Of a stretch of 64,000 nt of DNA, positions 8,895 through 18,201 are shown piece after piece. The number at the start of each line of letters is the position of its first letter. Position 1 is the stretch's first letter. The notes below the pieces were generated by a model, which was not told the origin of the DNA, ran no database searches, and saw only the letters and a program-made list of their open reading frames with translations. The position numbers and the translations under genes are program-made. This DNA comes from Cytophagales bacterium (GTDB taxonomy: Bacteria > Bacteroidota > Bacteroidia > Cytophagales > UBA9547). The DNA lies in contig JAAFIH010000012.1 of assembly GCA_013297755.1 (NCBI GenBank), forward strand, positions 1 to 64,000, given 5' to 3'.

Positions 8895-9428
8895 CTACAC
8901 TAATACACTATTTTTTTCTTTAGATTTTCCCAAATAAGGATACCATTGAGGATCTACATTGCCTGAGAAATTTCTCAAAAATAATAAAAATGAAGGTTTA
9001 AAAGGCTTTTGTGATAAAGGCATATTAGCTTCTTGTGGAGTAAAGTCGCCTTTTTTGGAGTTGCACGAACGACAGGCAGTAGTAAGATTATCCCAACTTG
9101 ATGAACCACCTCTCGAGCTTGGTAATACATGGTCGATGGTTAAATCTGAAGTTGAGCCACAATATTGACATTTATTACTATCTCTCTTAAAAATATTTTG
9201 TTTATTGAGTAGCACACCCTTGAAAGGAATTTTGGCATAAGAGTGTAGTTTGATAATAGAGGGCATGGGATAGGCTTTTGAAACTGTATGCAAAAATTTG
9301 TCTTTTACATCGGCAATCATTTCGGCTTTTTGCATAAAAACTAATAAAAAAGCACGCTCAACGCTGCAAATGGATAAGGCAGTGTAATCCTGATTTAATA
9401 TTAGTACTCTATTGGTTAATGTACTCAT
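8895..9428 (-). CDS. HNH endonuclease family protein
   Basis: From the ATG at 9428 the product has 177 residues. Residues about 85-130 form an HNH nuclease with zinc knuckles: CQYCG, then LTIDHVLPSSRGG and DNLTTACRSCNSKKG. The N-terminal VLILNQDYTALSICSVERA is the conserved opening of the widespread HNH family found in many bacterial genomes outside phages, which supports this start over the longer in-frame ATG at 9482. Its cellular role is not established; DNA cleavage or nicking is inferred from the fold. Nothing nearby suggests a homing or phage context, although it sits right beside the odd tRNA-like gene, convergently oriented. Confidence 0.85.
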   Translation of the reverse strand: MSTLTNRVLILNQDYTALSICSVERAFLLVFMQKAEMIADVKDKFLHTVSKAYPMPSIIKLHSYAKIPFKGVLLNKQNIFKRDSNKCQYCGSTSDLTIDHVLPSSRGGSSSWDNLTTACRSCNSKKGDFTPQEANMPLSQKPFKPSFLLFLRNFSGNVDPQWYPYLGKSKEKNSVLV

Positions 9429-9624
9429 TTGTAAGGATACGTATTTGAAAGTTTTTTTATATTTTTTTGAAAATCTATACAATATAAATTATATTTCAAA
9501 AAAAATAATATTATTTAGTAACATTTAAGCATTTTTTAAATCATTTTGTTTGTCTTTTTTTTAATTATATTATCTTGTTAGTAATAATTTTTTAATTAAT
9601 ACTAAAATTAAAATTATCAATATT

Positions 9625-12177
9625 TTGACTCAAACTACCGAAAATTTAAGATTACAAGCGGCCGAGGATGGCACTCATTGGAAAAAATTTGGTCCCTACT
9701 TATCAGAACGCCAATGGGGGACAGTGCGAGAGGATTACAGTGCTTATGGTGCCGCTTGGGAGGCTTTTACACATGACGAAGCTAGATCGAGAGTATATAG
9801 GTGGGGAGAAGATGGGTTGATGGGTTTTTCTGACGAAAATCAACTTATTTGTTTTGCTTTAGCTTTTTGGAATGGCAAAGATTCCATCCTAAAAGAACGT
9901 CTTTTTGGGCTAACTGGCACTCAGGGCAACCATAGCGAGGATGTCAAAGAATATTACTATTATTTGGCTTCCACTCCTACACATTCTTACATGAAAATGA
10001 GGTATAAATATCCTCAGAGTGCTTTTCCGTATAGTTTATTAGTATCAGAAAATGAACTAAGAAATAAATCAACGCCAGAGTTTGAGCTGTGCGATACAGC
10101 CATTTTTGAAAATAATAAATATTTTAATATTGATGTAGAATATGCCAAAAATAATCCAAATGATATTTTAATAAAAATTACTATTGAAAATAAATCTTCT
10201 GAAGCTACAAATATTACTATTTTGCCAACATTATGGTTTAGAAATACTTGGAATTGGGGCTACGATGACTATAAACCTCATCTTGATTTATCTGAAAATA
10301 CTTTAGTAGCTACTCATCAAGAATTAGGAAATTATTACTTATATTCCGAAAATCAGTATCCATTTTTGTTTACCGAAAACGAAACTAATGCTACTCGACT
10401 GTATGGACTTGCCAGCAAAACACCTTTTGTAAAAGATGCCTTTCATGAATATATCATCAATGGAAGAAAAGAGGCAGTTAATGAATCAAAAAAAGGCACT
10501 AAAGCTGCACTACATATTCATTTAGAATTTGAAAAACTTGATGTTAAAGTAATAAATCTTAGATTTACGAATGATAAAAATTTGTATGATGAACGACAAA
10601 ACTTACATCCTTTTACAGATTTTGATTCCATTTTTTTTCAAAGAAAATCAGAATTTGATGATTTTTATCAATCCACTTTTCAAAGTACCAATCTTGAACT
10701 TGGAAAACAGCTTATGGCTGGTATGTTTTGGAGCAAACAGTATTATGAATACAATGTAAAAAAATGGTTATTTGGCGATCCCAATCAATTTCCACCCCCA
10801 AAAGAACGCCAAAAAGGCCGAAATTCAACTTGGCAACATATCCACAACAAAGATATTATTTCTATGCCCGACAAATGGGAATATCCCTGGTTTGCAGCCT
10901 GGGATAGTGCTTTTCATTGCATAGCTATTGCAAAGTCTGATTGTTTTTTTGCAAAAAATCAACTTTTGATGTTTCTTTCAGATAGATATATCAACGAATA
11001 TGGCCAGATTCCTGCGTATGAATGGGCTTTTGGCGATGTCAATCCCCCTGTTTTGGCAATGGCTATTTGGGAAGTTTATTTAATTGATTCATCAAAAAAT
11101 ATTACTAAAGATATTTCTTTTTTAATAAAAGCATTTGATAAATTGCAACTCAATTTTAATTGGTGGCTCAATACTCAAACCAAAAACAATAGAATGATTT
11201 TTGGTGGTGGTTTTTTGGGGTTAGATAACGTAGCTGTTGTAGATAGAGGTAAGCCTTTGCCTTTTGGCCACTGGCTCGAACAGGCCGATGGCACTGCTTG
11301 GATGGCTCGATTTGCTTTAGATTTAGTAAAAATTGCTCTCGAAATTGATAAATACAATCAAATATATACAGACAGAGCTTTGTTTTATACGAAGATATTT
11401 TTTAAAATATCTTATGAATTAAATCATTCGGAAAGTGGGCTATGGAGTAATAAAACCGAGTTTTATCATGATAAAATTACAAATTTTTCAAATGAAAATA
11501 TTTTTTTAGACCATAAAAATATTGTTGGATTATTACCTTTGATAGCTTCTGATGTGATACTAAATGATGATTTGATTACGAGAAATTATTTTGAGGATGT
11601 ATCCTTTTTTTTAAATGAAAACGACCAGTATAATCCTTATTTCAAGGATATTGGCAGTAATAAATTTTACTTTTCATGTGTACCCGAAGAGCGATTTTTT
11701 AAACTAAAATCAAGTTTATTTTCTACAAATGAATTTAATGGAAAATTTGGAATAAGGTCTTTATCCTACCAATATAAAGAAAATCCTTATAAAATTAATT
11801 TGTTTTCTGAAAATTTTACAATGGCATACACACCAAGAGAAAGTACAACAACTAATTTTGGCGAAAATTCTAATTGGAGAGGTCCAGTATGGTTGCCTGT
11901 AAACTATGTTTTATTGCAAAGTATGTTGGTTCATGCTCAATTTTATGGAAATGATTTATTAGATAAGAGAAAGGACATTATTACTAATTTAACACATATA
12001 TTTGTTGAAAATAGTCAGGGTTTTTTGCCCATTTATACAGATACATTATTGTCAAAAATGGATGATTTCAATAAAATGCCGCTTTTTTATGAGTTTTTTG
12101 ACCCAGAAACTGGCAAAGGTGTAGGAGCCGCACATCAAACAGGTTGGACTGCCTTGTTGGCAGTGTTGATAGATTGA
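9625..12177 (+). CDS. GH63/MGH1-type glucosidase
   Basis: An 850-residue cytoplasmic-looking glycoside hydrolase of the mannosyl-oligosaccharide glucosidase (GH63) type. The N-terminus (EDGTHWKKFGPYLSERQWGT) is characteristic of the bacterial branch. An (alpha/alpha)6-barrel follows, with PWFAAWDSAFH (Asp427 is a good catalytic candidate), LEQADGTAWMARF (about 551-563) and GPVWLPVNYV (from 753). The natural substrate is unclear; bacterial members act on alpha-glucosides such as glucosylglycerate or mannosylglycerate. No signal peptide is visible. The start is a TTG with no in-frame ATG before the conserved N-terminal block, so TTG is preferred. It is apparently monocistronic, with a convergent SGNH gene 19 bases downstream. 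Confidence 0.88.
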   Translation: MTQTTENLRLQAAEDGTHWKKFGPYLSERQWGTVREDYSAYGAAWEAFTHDEARSRVYRWGEDGLMGFSDENQLICFALAFWNGKDSILKERLFGLTGTQGNHSEDVKEYYYYLASTPTHSYMKMRYKYPQSAFPYSLLVSENELRNKSTPEFELCDTAIFENNKYFNIDVEYAKNNPNDILIKITIENKSSEATNITILPTLWFRNTWNWGYDDYKPHLDLSENTLVATHQELGNYYLYSENQYPFLFTENETNATRLYGLASKTPFVKDAFHEYIINGRKEAVNESKKGTKAALHIHLEFEKLDVKVINLRFTNDKNLYDERQNLHPFTDFDSIFFQRKSEFDDFYQSTFQSTNLELGKQLMAGMFWSKQYYEYNVKKWLFGDPNQFPPPKERQKGRNSTWQHIHNKDIISMPDKWEYPWFAAWDSAFHCIAIAKSDCFFAKNQLLMFLSDRYINEYGQIPAYEWAFGDVNPPVLAMAIWEVYLIDSSKNITKDISFLIKAFDKLQLNFNWWLNTQTKNNRMIFGGGFLGLDNVAVVDRGKPLPFGHWLEQADGTAWMARFALDLVKIALEIDKYNQIYTDRALFYTKIFFKISYELNHSESGLWSNKTEFYHDKITNFSNENIFLDHKNIVGLLPLIASDVILNDDLITRNYFEDVSFFLNENDQYNPYFKDIGSNKFYFSCVPEERFFKLKSSLFSTNEFNGKFGIRSLSYQYKENPYKINLFSENFTMAYTPRESTTTNFGENSNWRGPVWLPVNYVLLQSMLVHAQFYGNDLLDKRKDIITNLTHIFVENSQGFLPIYTDTLLSKMDDFNKMPLFYEFFDPETGKGVGAAHQTGWTALLAVLID

Positions 12178-12196
12178 TTTGAATATTAAAAATGTT

Positions 12197-12919
12197 TTAT
12201 TTTAAAATTTCAATTATTTTTTCGCCAATTCGTTTCGACCAAAGACCATATTGAAATCCTGAAGGGTGCAAATTATCTGAAGCCACCAAGTTGGGCAAAT
12301 TACTTCTCGAAATATCTGTTATATATACGTAATTAACTTCATTTTTTACACTTATTTCAGCATTTACATCGTTATATTGATTTATTTCAGAAGATATTTT
12401 ATTGCGGTTGCTAGTGCCATAAGGACTAAAACCATAATCTGGAATGGAAATGACGATTACATTTTTGCTTTTATTTTTTGTAAAAACCAGCGAAGTATTG
12501 ATTAACTGTTGAAATTCTACCTTATATGTTTCTATATTTCTTGATTGATATTGATTATTGACACCTATTAATAATGTAACAATATCATAAAAAGTTGTGT
12601 CAGCGGCCAAACGAATGGCATCTATTAAATTGTCGGTCCGCCAACCCGTTTGGGCAATTATTTTGGTTTTTTCTATGCTATAATTGCTATCTATAAGCAT
12701 TTGAGCAACTTGGTTTGGAAATCGTAATGAATCGACCACTCCCTGACCTATGGTATAAGAATCTCCCAAAGCAAGTATTTTAATTTTTTTTTTTGTCATA
12801 TTTTCGCCAGAAATAGTTTCGTTTTTAATTTTAATGTCCTCTATATCATACATTGGTTTTTTGCAACTTAATGTCAGAGAACATAACAAAAATACGTAAT
12901 TATTGAAAATTGATTTCAT
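12197..12919 (-). CDS. SGNH/GDSL hydrolase lipoprotein
   Basis: A 240-residue lipoprotein: the signal peptide ends in LTLSC with Cys19 as the lipidated residue. The SGNH blocks are present: GDSY with nucleophile Ser54, GVNNQY (block III Gly/Asn), and a C-terminal DNLHPSG giving Asp215 and His218. It should be an esterase or acyl hydrolase in the periplasm or outer membrane. The substrate is not predictable; carbohydrate esters are common for the family. It is divergent from the PorP/SprF gene and convergent with the GH63 gene. Confidence 0.85.
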   Translation of the reverse strand: MKSIFNNYVFLLCSLTLSCKKPMYDIEDIKIKNETISGENMTKKKIKILALGDSYTIGQGVVDSLRFPNQVAQMLIDSNYSIEKTKIIAQTGWRTDNLIDAIRLAADTTFYDIVTLLIGVNNQYQSRNIETYKVEFQQLINTSLVFTKNKSKNVIVISIPDYGFSPYGTSNRNKISSEINQYNDVNAEISVKNEVNYVYITDISRSNLPNLVASDNLHPSGFQYGLWSKRIGEKIIEILK

Positions 12920-13080
12920 AATTTTTTTAGAAATATTATTATAAAGAAGTATTCAACTACTTTTGTTGTGATTTTTAACAAAATTTTTACTATTATTTGT
13001 CTATTTTTTGATAGATTTTTGATAGTTTTAAAGGATTTTAACATTTAGAAAAAAATATTATTATATTTTTCGCATTTTTA

Positions 13081-13112
13081 TTTGTACTTTACAAATAATG
13101 TTTCTATTTTTG
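13081..13112 (+). promoter_or_regulatory. Bacteroidota promoter of the PorP/SprF gene
   Basis: TTTG at 13081-13084, a 20-base spacer, then TATTTTTG at 13105-13112. Both elements match the consensus, and the predicted start near 13118 leaves a leader of about 40 bases before ATG 13158. Confidence 0.6.
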
Positions 13113-13157
13113 TAAATGTTAATTTGAATTTTAATTTATATTTCAATGTTTTGTAAG

Positions 13158-14186
13158 ATGAAAAAGATAATTCTACCCATACTATTCGCCACTGTGATTT
13201 CTTATGGTCAGCAATTGCCTCAGTATACGCAGTATATGCTTAATCCCTATTTGATAAATCCAGCTGTAGCGGGTACAACAGATCATTTTGACATAAAGTT
13301 GGGGTATCGTAATCAGTGGATGGGTTTTAATTCAAATGTAGATGCAGGTGTTGGGGACTATCAAGTAGCACCAATAACATATTATGCTACCGCTCATGGT
13401 CACATAGGCAAAGACCATCAAAGATTGCGTGGTCGTCACAAAAATCAAAATTCTTGGCATCATGGTGTAGGTGTTCAAGTAATTAGAGATCGTACAGGTC
13501 CTACAAGTCATACTACTTTTCAGGGTTCTTATTCTTATGACATGAGTCTTAAAAAGAATCTTCGTTTATCTTTTGGAGCTTTTTTAGGTGTAAGACAATG
13601 GTCTATTGATGGAAACAGAATTAGATTATCTGATGGCTCTACTGGTCAAAGTACAGTTAATTCTGTTGTAGATTTGAGTACACTTTTACCTACTGTAAGT
13701 TTTGGCTTGTGGATGTATCACAAATATTGGTATGCTGGACTTTCATTATTGGATGCAATACCTTTCAAAACATCTCAATCTGCATATATTAATTCTTTAA
13801 ATACTAATTCGAGCGTTTCCAATAAGTTATCACAACACTTTTTTCTTACATTTGGTGCCATGTTTCATCCAAATAAAGAAATTGCTATTATACCATCTAT
13901 CCTTATTCGTCCAACACTTGGTGTAAACTTTGGAGCAACTTCTATTGACTTAAATACAAAAGTAAGATACAAAAATATGCTTTGGGGTGGGTTATCAGTT
14001 CGTTCTTCAGATGCTTTTGCAGTTTTGTTTGGCATTCTTATAGACAAAAAATTTGAAATAGGATTATCTTACGATTATACACTCAACGGCAGCCTGAAAG
14101 CAAGAAGTGCTGGATCGTTTGAATTATTGTTAGGTTATCGTATAGATCCAAGAGCTCACGTAATTTCTCCATCTGACTTTTGGTAA
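13158..14186 (+). CDS. PorP/SprF family T9SS-associated outer-membrane protein
   Basis: A 342-residue protein with a clean signal peptide (MKKIILPILFATVISYGQ) followed by QLPQYTQYMLNPYLINPAVAGT, the hallmark N-terminus of PorP/SprF proteins. The rest alternates hydrophobic strands ending in a C-terminal aromatic, as in a beta-barrel of about 14 strands. Family members partner with specific T9SS cargo, most often a very large gliding adhesin encoded next door. Here no large cargo gene is adjacent; the nearest T9SS cargo is the type B protein 5 kb upstream. The ATG at 13146 adds MFCK before the signal peptide and is less likely. Confidence 0.88.
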   Translation: MKKIILPILFATVISYGQQLPQYTQYMLNPYLINPAVAGTTDHFDIKLGYRNQWMGFNSNVDAGVGDYQVAPITYYATAHGHIGKDHQRLRGRHKNQNSWHHGVGVQVIRDRTGPTSHTTFQGSYSYDMSLKKNLRLSFGAFLGVRQWSIDGNRIRLSDGSTGQSTVNSVVDLSTLLPTVSFGLWMYHKYWYAGLSLLDAIPFKTSQSAYINSLNTNSSVSNKLSQHFFLTFGAMFHPNKEIAIIPSILIRPTLGVNFGATSIDLNTKVRYKNMLWGGLSVRSSDAFAVLFGILIDKKFEIGLSYDYTLNGSLKARSAGSFELLLGYRIDPRAHVISPSDFW

Positions 14187-14232
14187 AATACATTTTAAAT
14201 TAGCTTAATATTTTATTATAAATTTCAGTTAA

Positions 14233-14288
14233 AATACCAAACAAAAAGGGTTGATTTATGATTAAATCAACCCTTTTTGTTTGGTATT
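14233..14288. terminator. Bidirectional terminator with a 26-bp stem
   Basis: A perfect 26-bp inverted repeat (14233-14258 with 14263-14288) with a 4-base loop. It carries an A-run on the left and a T-run on the right, so it can terminate the PorP/SprF gene and the convergent dapF gene. The stem is unusually long for a simple terminator. Confidence 0.75.
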
Positions 14289-14290
14289 AT

Positions 14291-14383
14291 CAATGTTGTT
14301 TAATTTAGCATTTTTTATTGCCATTATCTTAGTCTTTCTCCAAAGTAGATTGAGACTATCTGATTCTTAGGTAAACAACATTG
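14291..14383. repeat. About 92-bp inverted-end repeat, copy A
   Basis: The ends are a perfect 12-bp inverted pair, CAATGTTGTTTA and TAAACAACATTG. The core contains TTAGTCTTTCTCCA and a later TTCTTAG. It shares end sequence, core and length with copies at 37191 and 63244. It lies between the convergent PorP/SprF and dapF genes, directly after the terminator. Confidence 0.7.
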
Positions 14384-14419
14384 TATTATTATTTGTAAAT
14401 TATTTTTATTCTTTATTGA

Positions 14420-15202
14420 CTATTTTTTTTCTACATAGAATTTACCCTTAAAAACCATTTGAGCTGGGCCAATTAAATAAATATTTTCAAAAGAATTATC
14501 TTTTTTAGTAAAGCTTACTTTTAATTTTCCGCCTAAAACTTTTATATCTATGGGGCTTTGCATACCTAGGTTAGAAGCTACAAGAGCTGCTGCTGTTACA
14601 CCAGTACCACAAGAAAGGGTTTCGTCTTCTACACCACGTTCGTACGTACGTACATATAATTCGTTTTCAGAGATTTGTTCTACAAAATTTACATTTGTGC
14701 CAGCAGGAGCATAATTTTCGCTATATCTCACGGCTCGTCCTTCGCCAAAAACATCATATTTTTGGACCTCTTTTACATATTTTATATGATGGGGCGAACC
14801 AGTATTTAAGAAAAATCCATCTTCGTTTGTTTCAATATTTGACACATCGTTCATTTTTAAATGCACAATTTCATCTATGATATGGGCATGATGAATTCCG
14901 TCTATCGCTTTGAAAGCACATTGGTCTCCAATGATTCCTAAAAACTGAGCAAACATTACTATACATCTACCTCCGTTGCCACACATCGAACTCTCTTTGC
15001 CATCGCTATTAAAATAAATCATTTTAAAATCATGTTTTTTGTGATTTTGGAGTAAAATAAGACCATCAGCACCTATACCAAATTTGCGATCACAGATTTT
15101 TTTTATGAGAGCTGTATTTTCTATTTCAAAATGCTCATCTCTATCGTCAATCATTACAAAGTCATTTCCAGTACCTTGATATTTGCAAAATTTAATTTTC
15201 AT
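14420..15202 (-). CDS. dapF: Diaminopimelate epimerase
   Basis: A 260-residue enzyme that epimerises LL- to meso-diaminopimelate for lysine and peptidoglycan synthesis. The opening [17 protein letters not shown] is family-diagnostic. The two catalytic cysteines are in [10 protein letters not shown] (Cys74) and [11 protein letters not shown] (Cys198). Length is normal. It stands alone, convergent with the PorP/SprF gene and divergent from the CHAT gene, so it does not sit in a lysine operon here. Confidence 0.95.
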   Translation of the reverse strand: MKIKFCKYQGTGNDFVMIDDRDEHFEIENTALIKKICDRKFGIGADGLILLQNHKKHDFKMIYFNSDGKESSMCGNGGRCIVMFAQFLGIIGDQCAFKAIDGIHHAHIIDEIVHLKMNDVSNIETNEDGFFLNTGSPHHIKYVKEVQKYDVFGEGRAVRYSENYAPAGTNVNFVEQISENELYVRTYERGVEDETLSCGTGVTAAALVASNLGMQSPIDIKVLGGKLKVSFTKKDNSFENIYLIGPAQMVFKGKFYVEKK

Positions 15203-15412
15203 ATTTTTAAGTTTTATTCATCTAATCTGTAAATTAAAATAAGTTTACTTTTTGTTCAATAATATTTTTACAAATTATGTTAATTTCTGTTATTTAGCAA
15301 AATTTATTTCTAAGTCAGTCGCCAATATACACTGATATTTTAAATGTAGTTTTAAATATTTGGTTTTGTGATTAAAATAAAGTAATTATGTATTGAAATT
15401 CAAAAAAACAAG

Positions 15413-18106
15413 ATGAGATTTTTTTTATATTTTTTATTTTCATTTACTTTACTTTTAGGTCAAAACAAAACACCAAACCTCTCCAAAGAAGTTGCTACCA
15501 TAGATTCTTTATTTGATACTGGTCTGTATGATATGGCTGAAGCTGAGATTAAAAATAATATTGAAAAAAAAGGCATTTCAGATCCAAACTATTATAATTT
15601 TTTGCAAAAGCAAGCTGAATGTTTGTCTCGCTTAGGAAAAATAGAAGAAGCACAAGAGGTTTTAGATAAATGTGATTTTCATAAAATGTCTCCTAGCACT
15701 AAAATTGAAGCCTTAAATTGCAAAGGATTTATTTTACTCAAAAAAGGGAATATTGATAAAGCTATTGAAATTTTTAATACTGCTAGTGAAAGTTGCATTT
15801 TATCTCAAAAATCTGTTTTAGGTTTATGCTTAAATAATCTAGGACTAGCAAATTGGACTAACGGAAACAACGAACTGGCTTCTGAACTTATGTTGCAAGC
15901 CTTGCATAATTATATCGATTATTATGGTTCGAGCCATGCTAAAGTAGCCTCAGTTTATAACAATTTAGGACTCATCAATAGTTCAACTCGCCCAGATATA
16001 GCTTTAGAAAATTATCAAAAATCACTCAAATTAAATGTACAGCTTTTTAAAGCAAATCATCCTAGTATTGCCATTGCATACACAAATATTGGTATTTTGT
16101 ACAAAAATAAGAATGAGTTTACATTAGCACTTGATAATTTTGAGAAAGCAATACAAATTTATACATCTATTTATCAAGATAATCACCCATCTTTAGCTTT
16201 TGTTAATTCAAATATTGCACAAGTTTTTATGTCTAAAAACAGCAACGAAAAAGCAAAAGAATTTTTGATACAAGCAAAAAATATATATGAAAAATCTTAC
16301 GGAAAAAAGCATCCTGAATTAGCACGTATTCATATATTATTAGGAAATATAAATCTAAAAGAGGGGAAAATTAAACAAGCACTCATCGATTATCAACTAG
16401 CTTTAGTTGCTAATTCAATTCTCTTTGATGACTTAAATATTAACTTAAATCCATCTACCAATGATTGCTACAATAAATTGCTTCTAATTAATATTTTAAC
16501 TCAAAAAGCAAAAGCTATAGAAAGTCATTATTATACAAAATCTTTAAAGAAAACCGAATTATTGCAGGCCGCTAAAATTTATCAAATCTGTGATACAGCA
16601 ATAGTAGCACTAAGGCAAAATTTAGTAAATAAATCAGATAAAATTCAATTAGGAGCCTATGCTAATGATGTTTATGAGTTTGCAATCGAAACAAATTTGC
16701 AATTAGCTGAAGTAAGTTTATTTAAGAATAAATACCTAGAATGGGCTTTTTATTATAACGAAAAAAGTAAGGCCTCTGTGTTGATCGAATCTATTGCTGA
16801 TGCCAATGCCAAACAATTTGCAGGTATTCCTGATAGTTTATTAGCAAAAGAGAAAAGTTTGCAGCTTGAGATAAGCTATGTATTGCAACAAATAGCTCAA
16901 AAACAAAATTTTGTGCCTGAAAAAGAATTACTTAATAAGTTATTTGTTCTAAAAAATCAATTTAGTCAATTTACCGAAAGACTTAAAATAGATTATCCCG
17001 ATTATTTTAATCTAAAGTTTGCATTTACTTTAGCAAATTCAAAAGAAATTTCTAAACTATTGCCTAAAAACACAGTTCTTTGTAGCTTTTTTGTTGCAGA
17101 AAACAGCAATAAAGTCTTTAATTTTATTGTAAAATCAAATGCTCTTAAAGTTTATACTACTTCATTAGATCTAGCTATCGACAAACAAGTTACAGTTTTT
17201 AGAAATGCTATCAAATATAATTTACCAAGTAACTTTAATGAAATTTCCTTTAAATTATATAAGATTCTTTTCCCATTTAAAATAACTTCAAATATCAAAA
17301 ATTTGGTAATAGTACCAGATGGAAAATTAGGAACTATACCTTATGAAGCACTTTTAACAAAAAAATACGATTCTGATAATTACGAAAAGGCCCCTTTTTT
17401 AGTTCATAATTCAAGTTTTTCTTACGCATACTCTTCTACACTTTATAGAGATGCTCAAATAAAAGTTCAACCTTATACTCAAAATACAGCCTTAATTTGT
17501 GCTCCAGTTACATTTAATAAAAATGCACAAAAAAACGCTTTAATATCTTTGCCAGCTTCAGAATTGGAGTGTTCTGATATAAGAAAGTTGCTAAAATCAA
17601 ATAAATATGAAACAAAATCTTATTTGAATGAGCAAGCCAATGAATCAATATTGAAAAATATAAATGTATCTAATTTCAAGTACATTCATTTGGCCACGCA
17701 TGGTATTGTCAATGAGTTACACCCAGAGCTTTCTCAGATTTATTTGAATAGTGATTCTCAAAATGACGGTAATTTATACTCTTGGGAAATATATGGACTA
17801 AAATTAAATGCAAATTTAGTTTCTTTATCAGCCTGCCAAACTGGACTTGGCAAAGTGAGTAAAGGAGAAGGTATCATTGGTTTATCAAGGGCTTTATTGT
17901 ATGCTGGCGCTCAGAATGTAATGGTTTCTTTATGGACAGTTTCTGATGCTTCGACTTCTACTTTGATGGTTGATTTTTACGATAAACTTACTACTGATAA
18001 TTTTTCATTATCTCAATCATTACAAAAAGCTAAGTTAAATATGCTAAATAATAAAGTTTTTTCAAATCCATATTATTGGGCACCATTTATACTTATAGGT
18101 AAATAG
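15413..18106 (+). CDS. Exported TPR-CHAT domain protein
   Basis: An 897-residue protein with a signal peptide (MRFFLYFLFSFTLLLGQ), then about ten tetratricopeptide repeats (roughly residues 20-330) including the NLG...Y...AL pattern of kinesin-light-chain-type repeats. A helical linker leads to a C-terminal CHAT domain (about 590-897). The caspase-like dyad is present: HLATHG (His763) and SLSACQTG (Cys808), followed by GEGIIGLSRALLYAGA and VSLWTVSD. CHAT proteins are clan CD peptidases; several are effectors or self-cleaving proteases. The N-terminal signal puts this one outside the cytoplasm. No obvious partner gene is adjacent, so substrate and trigger are unknown. Confidence 0.88.
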   Translation: MRFFLYFLFSFTLLLGQNKTPNLSKEVATIDSLFDTGLYDMAEAEIKNNIEKKGISDPNYYNFLQKQAECLSRLGKIEEAQEVLDKCDFHKMSPSTKIEALNCKGFILLKKGNIDKAIEIFNTASESCILSQKSVLGLCLNNLGLANWTNGNNELASELMLQALHNYIDYYGSSHAKVASVYNNLGLINSSTRPDIALENYQKSLKLNVQLFKANHPSIAIAYTNIGILYKNKNEFTLALDNFEKAIQIYTSIYQDNHPSLAFVNSNIAQVFMSKNSNEKAKEFLIQAKNIYEKSYGKKHPELARIHILLGNINLKEGKIKQALIDYQLALVANSILFDDLNINLNPSTNDCYNKLLLINILTQKAKAIESHYYTKSLKKTELLQAAKIYQICDTAIVALRQNLVNKSDKIQLGAYANDVYEFAIETNLQLAEVSLFKNKYLEWAFYYNEKSKASVLIESIADANAKQFAGIPDSLLAKEKSLQLEISYVLQQIAQKQNFVPEKELLNKLFVLKNQFSQFTERLKIDYPDYFNLKFAFTLANSKEISKLLPKNTVLCSFFVAENSNKVFNFIVKSNALKVYTTSLDLAIDKQVTVFRNAIKYNLPSNFNEISFKLYKILFPFKITSNIKNLVIVPDGKLGTIPYEALLTKKYDSDNYEKAPFLVHNSSFSYAYSSTLYRDAQIKVQPYTQNTALICAPVTFNKNAQKNALISLPASELECSDIRKLLKSNKYETKSYLNEQANESILKNINVSNFKYIHLATHGIVNELHPELSQIYLNSDSQNDGNLYSWEIYGLKLNANLVSLSACQTGLGKVSKGEGIIGLSRALLYAGAQNVMVSLWTVSDASTSTLMVDFYDKLTTDNFSLSQSLQKAKLNMLNNKVFSNPYYWAPFILIGK

Positions 18107-18138
18107 TTTTTTAAATATAAGTCTTCCATTGTATCCAT

Positions 18139-18174
18139 AAAAAATCCTACAAGTAAGAATTTGTAGGATTTTTT
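18139..18174. terminator. Bidirectional terminator between the CHAT gene and lpdA
   Basis: A perfect 14-bp stem (AAAAAATCCTACAA at 18139-18152 with its complement at 18161-18174). A and T tracts on both sides suit the two convergent genes. Confidence 0.8.
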
Positions 18175-18201
18175 CGCAATAAAACAAAATTTATATAATT
18201 T

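Noticed and set aside
8716-8937. A 73-codon plus-strand frame over the tRNA-like gene
   Set aside because: It runs through the tRNA-like structure and its terminator, and has no ribosome site or family match.
8895-9428. Homing endonuclease or phage HNH inserted beside a tRNA
   Set aside because: No integrase, attachment repeat of the tRNA 3' end or phage genes are nearby, and the family is common in chromosomes of non-mobile context.
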